From: Candidatus Rhodoferax odensensis
Lineage (GTDB): Bacteria > Pseudomonadota > Gammaproteobacteria > Burkholderiales > Burkholderiaceae_C
Assembly: GCA_016718405.1 (NCBI GenBank)
Contig: JADKDJ010000003.1
Location: 62,001 to 126,000, forward strand
Direction of reading: 5' to 3'
DNA: 64,000 nt
Part shown: positions 34,029 through 43,332 of the stretch, piece by piece
Layout of the letters: every line of letters starts with the position of its first letter
How positions within the stretch are numbered: the stretch's first letter is position 1
The notes under the pieces: generated by a model
What the model saw: the letters and a program-made list of their open reading frames with translations, nothing else
What the model was told of the DNA's origin: nothing
Databases searched by the model: none
Position numbers and translations under genes: made by a program

Positions 34029-36149
34029 TCACCAGGTACTGCTGATCAGCTTGCCTTGTCCGGTCAGGTAGTAAAGCTGGCTGTCAATCTGGACGCTGCG
34101 CTCGTGCCCCAGCCAGCCCTGGGTGTAGCGATCCAGGTCGGTCGGGTAAGAGTAGGTCTCGCCGATCAGCACCGGGCGCTCAGTAAGCGTCTTGCCAGCG
34201 GCGTTCACTTCAAAACGGGCCAGTCCCTGATAGGTGGGGCGGTACCAGCCGGTACTGAACGGGTCGGCTGTCTCGTTGACCGTCACCGGCATGGCGATGC
34301 GGGTCACACCGGCAACAGTCATCAGGTTGATCCCGTGTCGGCTGTACTCAAGGGCGCTGGCGCTACCGGCCTTGCCAAGCACGCGGGTGGCGATTTCCTT
34401 GGGCGCGCGAGCGTCGGCAACGTCGAACAAGGACACCTTGACGCCCTGAACCCGCCCCTCCGAGTTGGCGTCTTTGCCCACGCCCAGCAACAGACCGTCA
34501 CCGACCGGAAACAGGTAGTCCGAGTAGCCATTGGTCTTGAGTTCGCCGGTCACCTTCGGGTCGGTCGGGTCGGCCAGGTCCAGGATGTAAAGCGGGTCGG
34601 TGCGTCGGAACGTCACCACATAGCCTCTGTCGCCCAAAAAGCGCACCGCATAGACCTGCTCACCGCTCAGGCCTATGGGCTCTGGCCGCTTGCTGTTGGG
34701 CAGCGTGCCAAGCGTCTGCAACTTGACTGAGCTGCTGTCCTCGCGCAGCACCGTCAGAATGGCGGGCGACGGTTTGCTGGTCGCGTTGGCGGCGTCAAGC
34801 TCACCGAACCAGCCAAACTGATTGGTGAACGTGATGACGCGCAGATCCCCCTTGTGCTCACTAAGTCGGTACGAGGTCTTGTTGCTGTCCCAGCCCAGAT
34901 GGCCGGCCACTTCGCCGGACCCGCGATAGGTGATGCCCATGCCATTGATGGCGAATTTGTGGATGTCGGTCGTGACCTCGCCTGGGTAGGCAACAATGCC
35001 AGCCTTATCGAGCGACGGGTACCGACTGGTGGCAAGGTACAGGCTTGAGGGCGACATGTAAAAGGCCTCAGTGCCACCAAGAAAGCACCGGCTCGATCGT
35101 TCCAGACCCGCCGACGCCAGGTTGAAGGCCGTGATGGTGGTCATCTGCACCGCGGCGGACGCGTTTTGCGTCTGCAAGTAGCAGTCGGTGTCGGCCAGCA
35201 GCGGCTCGGAGCGGCTGGTGGCGGTGCTGCCCAAGCCAGTGAAGGTAACGCTGGGCAGCAGATCGCGGTTGGTCAGGCGGCTGATGGCACCCTTGCGTTC
35301 GGTCGGCGTGGCGTTGCCCGCCAGCGGCACGATGTCAAGCGGCGGGTACCAGGACGTCACCACGTAGAGGGTGTCGCCGATCATCCGGCTGTCGACCAAT
35401 TGACCGTCGATGCGGATGCTGTGCGTCTGGCTCGGCTTCTGACCGGTCTTAACATCAACCAAGCCCACAACGGTCTGCGGCGGGGTCATGGGCCCGGGCG
35501 CAAAAGAGGCGGCAACCGTTTGCACCTGCGTGGTCAAGCCAGCCAGGGTGTACCACTGCTGGCTTTGACCCAGCAGTGCCAGCCGCTCACTGCGGGCAGC
35601 CACGTGTATGCCCTCGATGCTGTCGGTGCCATCCAACAGCAGGCTGCCGTCGGCTTGCAGTGATCCATCGCTGAGCCGCCGGTCAACCCGCAGCATCCCG
35701 AGCCGCCAGCCGCCCGGCGCATCCGCGCTCAGGCTGAAGACACGGCTGCCGTCGGTCTTCATCAGGTCGGTTTCGTCCACACCGCCTTCTTGCAAGGTGG
35801 TGCTGGAGAACTGCTTGACGCCAGCCTCGGCACTGGCAGTGGCCACCGTCGCAAAGTCCACGATCTGACCGCCGCGGTAGAAACCGTTGTAGGTCTGGAA
35901 GTCTTGCCCAGCGTCGACCTGCGCGCTGAGCTTGCCTTGCACGTAGCCCAGCAACGCGCCCGGCGCAGAGGCCTGCAAGGCCACCGCCGACGCGGGCGGC
36001 TGCGGCGTCTCGGCCACGCCGCCACTGCCACCACCACAGGCTGTGAAGGCCAGCACGCTGGCCAACAGCGTGGCGGGCAATATTGAGGCCGTCAAATGGC
36101 CTCGCATGGTCGCACCAAGCGACTGCTTACTGGTAAGTGGCATCTTCAT
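34029..36149 (-). CDS. Secreted beta-propeller lipoprotein (WD40-like C-terminal propeller family)
   Basis: This 706-residue exported protein has a signal sequence followed by LAFTACGGGSGG, a likely lipobox with cysteine about residue 38. The family signature EGGVDETDLMKTDG starts the propeller, and repeated strands such as AVRFLGDRGYVVTFRRTDPLYILDLADP follow. It belongs to the secreted beta-propeller family known mainly from archaea and some bacteria. I chose ATG 36149, with GGAG 7 nt upstream. Function unknown; it is presumably anchored in the periplasm or outer membrane. It is divergent from a DUF6502 gene across a perfect 19-bp palindrome that may control both. Confidence 0.85.
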   Translation of the reverse strand: MKMPLTSKQSLGATMRGHLTASILPATLLASVLAFTACGGGSGGVAETPQPPASAVALQASAPGALLGYVQGKLSAQVDAGQDFQTYNGFYRGGQIVDFATVATASAEAGVKQFSSTTLQEGGVDETDLMKTDGSRVFSLSADAPGGWRLGMLRVDRRLSDGSLQADGSLLLDGTDSIEGIHVAARSERLALLGQSQQWYTLAGLTTQVQTVAASFAPGPMTPPQTVVGLVDVKTGQKPSQTHSIRIDGQLVDSRMIGDTLYVVTSWYPPLDIVPLAGNATPTERKGAISRLTNRDLLPSVTFTGLGSTATSRSEPLLADTDCYLQTQNASAAVQMTTITAFNLASAGLERSSRCFLGGTEAFYMSPSSLYLATSRYPSLDKAGIVAYPGEVTTDIHKFAINGMGITYRGSGEVAGHLGWDSNKTSYRLSEHKGDLRVITFTNQFGWFGELDAANATSKPSPAILTVLREDSSSVKLQTLGTLPNSKRPEPIGLSGEQVYAVRFLGDRGYVVTFRRTDPLYILDLADPTDPKVTGELKTNGYSDYLFPVGDGLLLGVGKDANSEGRVQGVKVSLFDVADARAPKEIATRVLGKAGSASALEYSRHGINLMTVAGVTRIAMPVTVNETADPFSTGWYRPTYQGLARFEVNAAGKTLTERPVLIGETYSYPTDLDRYTQGWLGHERSVQIDSQLYYLTGQGKLISSTW

Positions 36150-36180
36150 CACATCGCTCCTGTTTTCAATGATCTTGTTG

Positions 36181-36199
36181 TGTGGGATAATATCCCACA
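36181..36199. promoter_or_regulatory. 19-bp perfect palindrome (operator candidate)
   Basis: TGTGGGATAATATCCCACA has two 9-bp arms around a single A. It lies 31 bp upstream of the beta-propeller start and about 70 bp upstream of the DUF6502 gene, in the only divergent promoter region for both. Such a compact dyad suits a dimeric repressor. I do not recognise the motif. Confidence 0.6.
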
Positions 36200-36230
36200 T
36201 GATTTCGAACTGTCAAGCAAAGTGGTTCGC

Positions 36231-36275
36231 ATGACTCAGTTAGCATCGTTTTTCAACAACCGAACCGCCCCGTGA
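36231..36275 (+). CDS. Possible 14-codon leader ORF
   Basis: An ATG at 36231 opens a 14-residue frame (MTQLASFFNNRTAP) whose TGA overlaps the GTG start of the DUF6502 gene as GTGA. This geometry would couple translation. No convincing ribosome-binding site precedes it, so it may be chance. Confidence 0.2.
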   Translation: MTQLASFFNNRTAP

Positions 36276-37096
36276 CTTCGCGCTCCGCCATCGTTTTGGA
36301 CAGCATCCTTGAGTTGCTGCGCCCCGCCGTGCGGCTGATGCTGCGCCACGGCGTGGCGTCGCCAGCGTTTGCCGGGGCACTCAAGCGGATCTTCCTGCAA
36401 GCGGCTCAGGATGAACTGCGCGCGCGCCAGATGCCGCTGACCGACAGCGCCATCAGCCTGCTCTCAGGGGTGCACCGGCGCGATGTACGCAACCTCACAC
36501 GGCTGGCGGTGGTGCACGCACGCCCAGAGGGCTTTTCCGGGCTGGCCTCGCAGGTAGTGGCGCGCTGGCTCAGCAACGACTCCTATCTGGACACGGCGCA
36601 AACGCCGCGCGTCATCGCGCGCAGCGGCGAGGCGCCGAGCTTCGACGCCCTGGTGCGCGCGGTTAGCCAGGACGTGCGGCCGCGCTCGGTGCTGGACGAG
36701 TTGATTCGCCTGGGCCTGTCGTCCGAAGCCGACGGGCAAGTGACCCTGCTGACCCACGCCTTTGTACCGCGCAGTGGCTTCCCGGAGATGGCGGCCCAAC
36801 TGAGCAACAACCTGCATGACCACTTGGCCGCGGCCTGCCAGAACCTGGACGGCACCGGTGAGTTTCTCGAGCAGGCGATTTTTGTCGATGAGATTACCGC
36901 CGAGTCGGCCTTGCACCTGCACAAGGTCGCAGCACAGGCCTGGAAAGTCGCCTTCCAAACCGTGATGCGCGAAGCGCAGGTCCGCTTTGACCACGATGCG
37001 CGGCACGCCAGTGCCGAGCAGCGCACGCAACGAGCCCGCTTCGGCGTCTACTTCTATGCAACCGAAGGGAAAGAGAACCATGAACCACCAGCTTGA
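36272..37096 (+). CDS. DUF6502 family protein
   Basis: This 274-residue cytoplasmic protein resembles the DUF6502 family. The N-terminal part ILELLRPAVRLMLRHGVASPAF is followed by a helix-turn-helix-like segment TDSAISLLSGVHRRDVRNLTRL (about residues 56-78). This suggests DNA binding, although the function of the family is not established. The start is a GTG at 36272. It heads a pair with a lipoprotein gene, overlapping it by 17 bp. It is divergent from a beta-propeller lipoprotein, and the palindrome between them may be its operator (inference). Confidence 0.8.
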   Translation: MTSRSAIVLDSILELLRPAVRLMLRHGVASPAFAGALKRIFLQAAQDELRARQMPLTDSAISLLSGVHRRDVRNLTRLAVVHARPEGFSGLASQVVARWLSNDSYLDTAQTPRVIARSGEAPSFDALVRAVSQDVRPRSVLDELIRLGLSSEADGQVTLLTHAFVPRSGFPEMAAQLSNNLHDHLAAACQNLDGTGEFLEQAIFVDEITAESALHLHKVAAQAWKVAFQTVMREAQVRFDHDARHASAEQRTQRARFGVYFYATEGKENHEPPA

Positions 37097-37637
37097 GACG
37101 TTGGAACAGACACGCGTGCGCGCGGCCACCACCGGCCTACGTGCCGCGGTTGCGTTGTGCTTGGCACTGCTTGCCACCGCCTGCGGCCCGGGTACCGGCG
37201 GCACCGGTGTTGGCCCGATCGCCGGCGTTTACCTCACCAGCGCTGTCCAGGGCGTCACAAGCAGTGGCTTGAGTGCGACCTCGGTGGCGAGCAGCTCAGA
37301 CTTCTTGGTCTCGTTCACGGCAACCGGCGTGCGGCTTGAAGGCACGTGCTGGGTCTTCAACTACGAGGGCGATTGGGTCGAAGTCGATGGTGTGGTGCGC
37401 GTCAACGGCTTCTACCGTTCCGCCCCGGCCGGAACGGATCTATCCGAGGCAACGGCCACGCCGGCCACACTGGTCGCGCAAGTCGTTCCTGCAGGCGTGT
37501 TCGTCACCTTGCTCGACGCCCAAGGCGCGACCCTGGCAACCTTTGCCCCGGCGGCGCGCGTGCCCGAAGCCGTGGCACCCGCGTTGCCGCCGGCGTGCCT
37601 GTCAGTCAAGACCGGCGTCGGCAAGCTGCCGGGTTGA
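37080..37637 (+). CDS. Small lipoprotein of unknown function
   Basis: This 185-residue exported protein has a basic N-terminus, a hydrophobic segment AAVALCLALLATAC and a following cysteine, a plausible lipobox. The mature part is glycine-, threonine- and alanine-rich at its start and then has beta-prone stretches (CWVFNYEGDWVEVDGVVRV). I chose ATG 37080 because it gives the signal peptide; the frame upstream lacks one. It overlaps the DUF6502 gene by 17 bp, and such pairs are probably co-translated. No known domain recognised. Confidence 0.78.
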   Translation: MNHQLETLEQTRVRAATTGLRAAVALCLALLATACGPGTGGTGVGPIAGVYLTSAVQGVTSSGLSATSVASSSDFLVSFTATGVRLEGTCWVFNYEGDWVEVDGVVRVNGFYRSAPAGTDLSEATATPATLVAQVVPAGVFVTLLDAQGATLATFAPAARVPEAVAPALPPACLSVKTGVGKLPG

Positions 37638-37724
37638 CACTTAGGCTGAAGCCACTACCCACCATCACAGCGACTGCCGACAATGTGGTGACGCGGCGGC
37701 TCTACCGAGCACCGCGCCTCACAC

Positions 37725-38987
37725 ATGCCCACCCCCGCCCCAAAGAACCCGCTCAAACACCTGCACCCGACCGACTACCTCGGCCTGGCACGCCTAGCGA
37801 GCCAAGCCACAGTCGGCGTGGCAGGCATCAGCGAAGAAGTCCATCAAAACGTCTGGAGCACGCTCGGAGTTGCGGGCGGCAAACAAGCCGGGCGAACCGG
37901 CGGCGTCACGGGCCTGGTCTACAAGAGCGTGCGAGGCGTCACCCGGGCGGTAGCGGGCAGCATTGACGCCGTGCTCGGAAGGCTGATTCCGATGTTTGAC
38001 GCCATCGGACCGCAACGTCCCAGTTCAAACGAGCGCGAGGCCGTGCTGGCCGCGCTCAACGGCGTGTTGGGCGACCAGCTGCAGGCCACTGGCAATCCGC
38101 TGGCCACACTCATGAGTTTTCGCCACCAAGGCCGCGTGTTGAGTGCCGAGCACCTGCAGACCCTGGCCGCGCCAGCCGTCAACGGCAAGATCCTGCTGCT
38201 GATTCACGGCCTGTGCATGAACGACCTGCAATGGACGCAGAACCTCGACAACGGCGGCGCCACGACCTTTGACCACGGCCAGGCGCTAGCCGCTTCGCTC
38301 GGTTACACCCCGATCTACCTGCGCTACAACACCGGCCTGCACACCTCACAAAACGGCCAGGCGCTTGCGGCACAACTCGAACAGCTGCTGGACCACTGGC
38401 CGGTGCCAGTGCAGGAGCTCAGCATCCTGGCGCACAGCATGGGCGGTTTGGTCACGCGCAGTGCGCTGCACTTCGCCACACAGCAGAGCCTGCACTGGCC
38501 CGCTCACCTCAAGAACATCGTGTTCCTTGGCACGCCACACCATGGCGCCCCGATGGAGCGCGCCGGCAACTGGATCGACGTGGTGTTGGGCAGCACCCGC
38601 TACAGCGCGCCGTTCGCCAAGATCGGCCAGTTGCGCAGCGCCGGCATCACCGACCTGCGCTACGGCCACGTGCTCGACGTTGACTGGCAGGGCCATGACC
38701 GCTTTCGCCGCAGCCCCGACCGTCGCCACGCCTTGCCACTGCCCGACAAGGTGCGTTGCTACACCGTGGCGGCCACCACTGCGCCCAAGCGGGGCACGCT
38801 GGCCGAGCGTATGCTGGGTGACGGTCTGGTGCCGATCCCGAGTGCGCTGGGCCAACACCCCCAAGTGAGGCACCAGCTGGCTTTCAAACCGGATGCGCAG
38901 CGCATCGTCTACCGCATCAACCACTGGGGTCTGTTGAAGGCGCCGGAGGTGGCGCAACAAGTGCAACGCTGGCTGGCGGCACCATAG
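37725..38987 (+). CDS. Alpha/beta hydrolase (PGAP1/lipase-like)
   Basis: This 420-residue protein has a hydrolase core from about residue 150. The oxyanion segment is LLLIHGLCMNDLQW, the nucleophile elbow LAHSMGGLVTRSAL, and FLGTPHHGAPMERAGNWID is typical of PGAP1/lipase-like proteins. A histidine near the C-terminus (RINHWGLLKAPEV) completes the triad. The N-terminal 130 residues are helical and lack a signal peptide. Its last 71 bp overlap the 3' end of the convergent GGDEF gene. Likely an esterase or lipase; substrate unknown. Confidence 0.85.
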   Translation: MPTPAPKNPLKHLHPTDYLGLARLASQATVGVAGISEEVHQNVWSTLGVAGGKQAGRTGGVTGLVYKSVRGVTRAVAGSIDAVLGRLIPMFDAIGPQRPSSNEREAVLAALNGVLGDQLQATGNPLATLMSFRHQGRVLSAEHLQTLAAPAVNGKILLLIHGLCMNDLQWTQNLDNGGATTFDHGQALAASLGYTPIYLRYNTGLHTSQNGQALAAQLEQLLDHWPVPVQELSILAHSMGGLVTRSALHFATQQSLHWPAHLKNIVFLGTPHHGAPMERAGNWIDVVLGSTRYSAPFAKIGQLRSAGITDLRYGHVLDVDWQGHDRFRRSPDRRHALPLPDKVRCYTVAATTAPKRGTLAERMLGDGLVPIPSALGQHPQVRHQLAFKPDAQRIVYRINHWGLLKAPEVAQQVQRWLAAP

Positions 38988-41088
38988 ACACAGGCATGCC
39001 AGACTGATGCAACTGCACATTGTCGCGCCCGAGCGCCTTGGCGCGGTACATCGCAGCGTCGGCGGCCTTGGACAGGGCGATCTCATCCTCGCCATGTTCC
39101 GGATAGAGCGCGACACCGCTGCTCGATGAAATGCTGACCACGTGCCCACCCGCCAGCTCGAAGGGCTGGTTCAAAGCGTGGCGTATCTTTTCAGCCACCA
39201 GCACGGCTTGATCGGATGCTTCAACCGTAGGCAACAACACCACAAACTCGTCGCCACCCAAACGCGCAGCGGTATCGACCTCGCGCACGCAATGCTGTAT
39301 GCGCTGCGCCACGGCGTAAAGCAGCAGATCGCCAACACCATGGCCGAGTGAATCGTTGATCGGCTTGAATTTGTCCAGATCGACAAAGATCAGTGCGAGG
39401 TGGGTTTGATCGCGTCGCGCCGAGGCCAAGGCCTGATTGAGCCGCTCACTCAACAAGCGTCGGTTAGGCAGCTTGGTCAGTGGGTCGTACAGGGCAAGCT
39501 GGCGAATCTCCTCCTGCGCCTGATACCGCTCGGTTATGTCACGGCTGAAACCCACGGTGCCAAGCAACGCGCCTTGGTCATCGGTCACGGGTGCGCGGTA
39601 GGTTTCCACCCAGCATGGCGCATTGCCGGGCGCCGACGCGCAGGACCGCTCCGTCAGCTTCCTTACCCCGGCCTGCATCACCGCCAGATCTTCCTCTCGC
39701 AACGTCGACGCCATGCTGTAGTCGAGCAAATCAAACTCGGTCATGCCTACCAGGGCATCGGGGGTTTGGCCGCCACGGGCGTGGGCGAGCGCCTGATTGA
39801 CAGCCAGAAAGCGGCCCTCAGTGTCCTTGAGCCATACCTCGAACGGAAAACTGTCAAGCAGGGCGCGTTGGTAACGCTCTTTTTGCCGTAGCAGCGTGGC
39901 GCCCTTGAGCTCGGCCTCGGCCTGCACCGCCCGCGTCAGATCGTGTTTGAAGACCTTGATGGCGCGCACCATGTCGCCAATTTCATCCCTGCGCCCGTCA
40001 TCGACCAGATCGTTAATCTGCTGATGCGATGCCAACTGACGCAAGGCCTGCGTGATCCGCTCCAATGGGTGAATGATGTCGCGCGCCAGTACCGCGGCCA
40101 CCAGCAACGAAGCCAACAAGGTGGCAATGGTCAGCCCAATAATCCACCAGGCGTCCCGAAACGCCTGCGCTTCGAGCCGCTGCGCCTGGGCCAACAGGTC
40201 CACGGTCACCTGTTGCTCAGTGGCGCGCAAGGCATCGATACGGCGAGTGGTCACCTCCAGCCATGGCTTGACACCGCCACGCAGCGGCCGGCCGCTTGGT
40301 GAGCCGGCAAGGGCTGCTCGGCGCAAGTCATCCAGTGTCTGGGAGTCGAGTGCGCTCCAGGAACGATCAAGACTTCCGGCTACGGTGGCGCCCGCCAGGG
40401 AGCGAAACTCCTCAAGCAGCATACTCTGGCGGTCAATCAATTCAATCACCCGGCGGCCTTCGGCACCCGGTGTCTGCGCGGCGGCGAAGCCGGACACACC
40501 CACGGCCCGCTCCAAGCCCGCGAACTCCTTGGCCTGCATCAAACGGGTGTAAGCGGCCAACATGCGCGCCAAGTTCGATTGATCATGCGGCACCAACGTT
40601 TCCTGCACCACCCGGGTCAGGTGGGCCACCACGCCGGCGTAGCTTTGTATCAAGGTATCGGTCGCGATGGAACGTTGCGCCACCGCGCCGCGCCACACAT
40701 CAACGCGGTCCACAACCTGGCGGGCCAATTCGGCCTGCATGTCGAGCTCGCTGCGCAAACGGGCCGCGTCCAGGCCCTTCAGTGCCCGCACAAAGCGCGC
40801 TCGGACCTCATTGGTCTGCGCCTGGGCCCCCGTCAGAGCCGCGGCATAGTCCGCATTGCCGGAAGTGAGGTAGGCGGTCGACAGGCCACGTTCGGTCTGC
40901 AGGGCGTGCACCAAGGCATTCACCACGGTGGCAAATTCGACCATGTCACGAATACGGGCGCTTTCCCGGGCGTTGCGGTACTGGGTAGCACTGCTCCACA
41001 CGGCAAACCCGAGCATGGCCAAACCTGGCAACGCGAGTGCCATCGCCACGCGCCAGCCGATCGAGATGTTTCGCAAACCGAGTTTCAT
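38917..41088 (-). CDS. Diguanylate cyclase with NIT, HAMP and PAS domains
   Basis: This 723-residue membrane sensor has a first membrane segment (about 14-32), a periplasmic nitrate/nitrite-sensing-like domain (about 55-300, ALVHALQTERGLSTAYL) and a second membrane segment (about 315-337). HAMP, PAS (about 400-525, FPFEVWLKDTEGRFLAVNQ) and GGDEF follow. The active-site motif GGDEF is at 611-615, and an inhibitory RxxD site (REVD, 602-605) is intact. It should make c-di-GMP in response to an external cue. The C-terminal tail is proline-rich and overlaps the convergent hydrolase gene by 71 bp. ATG 41088 is the start. Confidence 0.9.
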   Translation of the reverse strand: MKLGLRNISIGWRVAMALALPGLAMLGFAVWSSATQYRNARESARIRDMVEFATVVNALVHALQTERGLSTAYLTSGNADYAAALTGAQAQTNEVRARFVRALKGLDAARLRSELDMQAELARQVVDRVDVWRGAVAQRSIATDTLIQSYAGVVAHLTRVVQETLVPHDQSNLARMLAAYTRLMQAKEFAGLERAVGVSGFAAAQTPGAEGRRVIELIDRQSMLLEEFRSLAGATVAGSLDRSWSALDSQTLDDLRRAALAGSPSGRPLRGGVKPWLEVTTRRIDALRATEQQVTVDLLAQAQRLEAQAFRDAWWIIGLTIATLLASLLVAAVLARDIIHPLERITQALRQLASHQQINDLVDDGRRDEIGDMVRAIKVFKHDLTRAVQAEAELKGATLLRQKERYQRALLDSFPFEVWLKDTEGRFLAVNQALAHARGGQTPDALVGMTEFDLLDYSMASTLREEDLAVMQAGVRKLTERSCASAPGNAPCWVETYRAPVTDDQGALLGTVGFSRDITERYQAQEEIRQLALYDPLTKLPNRRLLSERLNQALASARRDQTHLALIFVDLDKFKPINDSLGHGVGDLLLYAVAQRIQHCVREVDTAARLGGDEFVVLLPTVEASDQAVLVAEKIRHALNQPFELAGGHVVSISSSSGVALYPEHGEDEIALSKAADAAMYRAKALGRDNVQLHQSGMPVSMVPPASVALVAPPPAPSTDPSG

Positions 41089-41231
41089 CAGCCTGCCATT
41101 GGAGACTGCATACCGCGACCCCTAGACACCAAACCGCCGTCTCGAAGCGAGACGGCGATGGCTGTTTCATTATGCCGCCGCTGACGCGGAAAGCGAAGCT
41201 CCGGCAAGGGGGAGTATGCCCACTGTCTACT

Positions 41232-41258
41232 CTTGAAAAGATGTACAGCGCCCATAAT
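41232..41258 (+). promoter_or_regulatory. Sigma-32 heat-shock promoter of htpG
   Basis: CTTGAAA (41232-41238) and CCCATAAT (41251-41258) are separated by 12 nt and match the RpoH consensus closely. Transcription should start near 41265, about 50 nt before the htpG ATG. This fits the known heat induction of htpG. Confidence 0.75.
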
Positions 41259-41260
41259 TG

Positions 41261-41303
41261 AGGGTTCCCGCGCGTATGCGCGGGGCTCCTGTTCGTCAAC
41301 CCT
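41261..41303 (+). other. Structured 5' UTR of htpG
   Basis: AGGGTT (41261-41266) pairs with AACCCT (41298-41303), enclosing a 7-bp GC stem CCCGCGC-GTAT-GCGCGGG (41267-41284). No purine-rich ribosome-binding site is evident in the 10 nt before the ATG. The fold occupies nearly the whole predicted leader. Confidence 0.5.
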
Positions 41304-41313
41304 GGTATCACGT

Positions 41314-43320
41314 ATGAGCAAGCAAACCCTATCCTTTCAAGCCGAAGTTGCACAACTGCTGCACCTGGTCACCCACTCCCTGTACTCCAACAAAGAGATC
41401 TTCCTGCGCGAACTGATTTCCAATGCCTCGGACGCCTGCGACAAGCTGCGCTACGAGGCCATTAACGACAGCGGCCTGTATGAGGACGCGCCCAACCTGG
41501 AAGTGCGCGTGTCCTTTGACAAGGACGCCAAGACCCTGACCATCACCGACAACGGCATCGGCATGAGCGCGCAGGAGGCCATCGAGCACCTGGGCACCAT
41601 CGCCAAGAGCGGCACCAAGGACTTTGTGGCCAAGCTCTCGGGCGACCAGAAGGCCGACTCGCAGCTGATTGGTCAATTCGGCGTGGGTTTCTACTCGGGC
41701 TACATCGTGGCCGACAAGATCACTGTGGAATCGCGCCGTGCCGGCATGAAGACCAGCGAAGGTGTGCGCTGGGTCAGCGGTGGTGCCGGTGACTTTGAAG
41801 TGGAAACCATCGAGCGCGCTGCACGCGGCACCAGCGTCACGCTGCACCTGCGCGACGACGCGCTGGACTACGCCAGCGCCTGGAAGATCAAGAGCGTGAT
41901 CGCCAAGTACTCCGACCACATCAGCCTGCCGATCCTGATGGAAAAAGAAGAGTGGAAGGACGGCGAATTGATCAACCCGAGCGACGAGAAAGGTGGCCGC
42001 CAGCCCGGCGCCATGGTCAAGACCGGCGAGTGGGAAACCGTCAACAAGGCCAACGCCATCTGGGCGCGCGCCAAGAAGGACATCACCCAAGAGCAGTACG
42101 ACGACTTCTACAAGCAGATCAGCCACGACTTTGAAGCCCCGCTGGCCCACACCCACAACCGGGTGGAAGGCAGCACCGAGTACACACAACTGCTGTACAT
42201 CCCCAGCAAAGCACCCTTTGATTTGTACAACCGCGACAAGTCGGCCGGCGTGAAGCTCTACGTCAAACGCGTCTTCATCATGGACGACGCCGAGGCGCTG
42301 CTGCCGACCTACCTGCGCTTCGTCAAGGGTGTGGTGGACTCGGCCGATCTGCCGCTCAACGTATCGCGCGAACTATTGCAGGAAAGCCGCGATGTGAAGG
42401 CGATCCGGGAAGGCTGCACCAAGCGCGTGCTGGGCATGCTGGAAGACCTGGCCAAACATGACAAGCCGGCGACGCCATCGACCGAGGGCGCTACCGATGC
42501 CACCGCCGAAACGGTCACCGATGTGCTGAGCGCCGAGGAAAAGGCCGAGGCAGAAAAGAGCGCCGGCAAGTACAGCAAGTTCTACCAAGAGTTTGGCGCC
42601 GTGCTCAAAGAAGGCCTGGGCGAAGACTTCAGCAATCGCGAGCGCCTGGCCAAACTGCTGCGTTTTGCCTCCACCAGCTCGGACACCGTAAGTGTGGGAT
42701 TTGCCGACTACAAGGCGCGCATGAAGGAAGGCCAGGAGGCGATCTACTACATTACGGCCGACACTCTGGCCGCCGCCAAGAACAGCCCGCAGCTTGAAGT
42801 GTTCAAGAAGAAGGGCATCGAAGTGCTGCTGATGACTGACCGCGTGGACGAGTGGGCGCTGAACTACCTGCACGACTTCGACGGCACGCCGCTGCAATCC
42901 GTCGCCAAAGGCGCGGTCGACCTGGGCAAGCTGCAGGATGAAACCGAAAAGAAAGCCGCCGAAGAAGCCGCCGAAGCCTTCAAGCCACTGCTGGCCAAGT
43001 TGAAGGAAGCACTGAAGGACAAGGCCGAAGACGTGCGCGTGACCACCCGCCTGGTCGACAGCCCGGCCTGCCTGGTGGTGAAGGACGACGGCATGAGCAC
43101 CCAGTTGGCCCGCATGCTCAAACAAGCCGGCCAGACCGCGCCGGAAGTCAAACCGGTACTGGAAGTCAACGCCGAGCACGCCCTGGTGAAGAAGCTCGAC
43201 GGCTCAGTGCACTTCCACGACTTGGCGCACATCCTGTTCGACCAGGCGCTGCTGGCCGAAGGTGGGCTGCCGGCGGACCCGGCGGCTTATGTGAAGCGGG
43301 TGAATGCCTTGTTGGTTTAA
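41314..43320 (+). CDS. htpG: Molecular chaperone HtpG (Hsp90)
   Basis: This 668-residue Hsp90 homologue has the N-terminal ATPase motifs LRELISNASDACDKLRYEA, TITDNGIGM and GQFGVGFYSGYIVAD, the middle domain with GVKLYVKRVFIMDD and LPLNVSRELLQESRDVK, and a C-terminal dimerisation domain. I chose ATG 41314 (MSKQTLSFQAEVAQLL), the family start; the frame extends upstream through the promoter. It helps client proteins fold under stress. A sigma-32 promoter precedes it and a stem-loop follows at 43339. Length is a little above the E. coli protein because of a threonine/alanine-rich linker near residue 390-415. Confidence 0.96.
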   Translation: MSKQTLSFQAEVAQLLHLVTHSLYSNKEIFLRELISNASDACDKLRYEAINDSGLYEDAPNLEVRVSFDKDAKTLTITDNGIGMSAQEAIEHLGTIAKSGTKDFVAKLSGDQKADSQLIGQFGVGFYSGYIVADKITVESRRAGMKTSEGVRWVSGGAGDFEVETIERAARGTSVTLHLRDDALDYASAWKIKSVIAKYSDHISLPILMEKEEWKDGELINPSDEKGGRQPGAMVKTGEWETVNKANAIWARAKKDITQEQYDDFYKQISHDFEAPLAHTHNRVEGSTEYTQLLYIPSKAPFDLYNRDKSAGVKLYVKRVFIMDDAEALLPTYLRFVKGVVDSADLPLNVSRELLQESRDVKAIREGCTKRVLGMLEDLAKHDKPATPSTEGATDATAETVTDVLSAEEKAEAEKSAGKYSKFYQEFGAVLKEGLGEDFSNRERLAKLLRFASTSSDTVSVGFADYKARMKEGQEAIYYITADTLAAAKNSPQLEVFKKKGIEVLLMTDRVDEWALNYLHDFDGTPLQSVAKGAVDLGKLQDETEKKAAEEAAEAFKPLLAKLKEALKDKAEDVRVTTRLVDSPACLVVKDDGMSTQLARMLKQAGQTAPEVKPVLEVNAEHALVKKLDGSVHFHDLAHILFDQALLAEGGLPADPAAYVKRVNALLV

Positions 43321-43332
43321 CCCGTCAACGCG

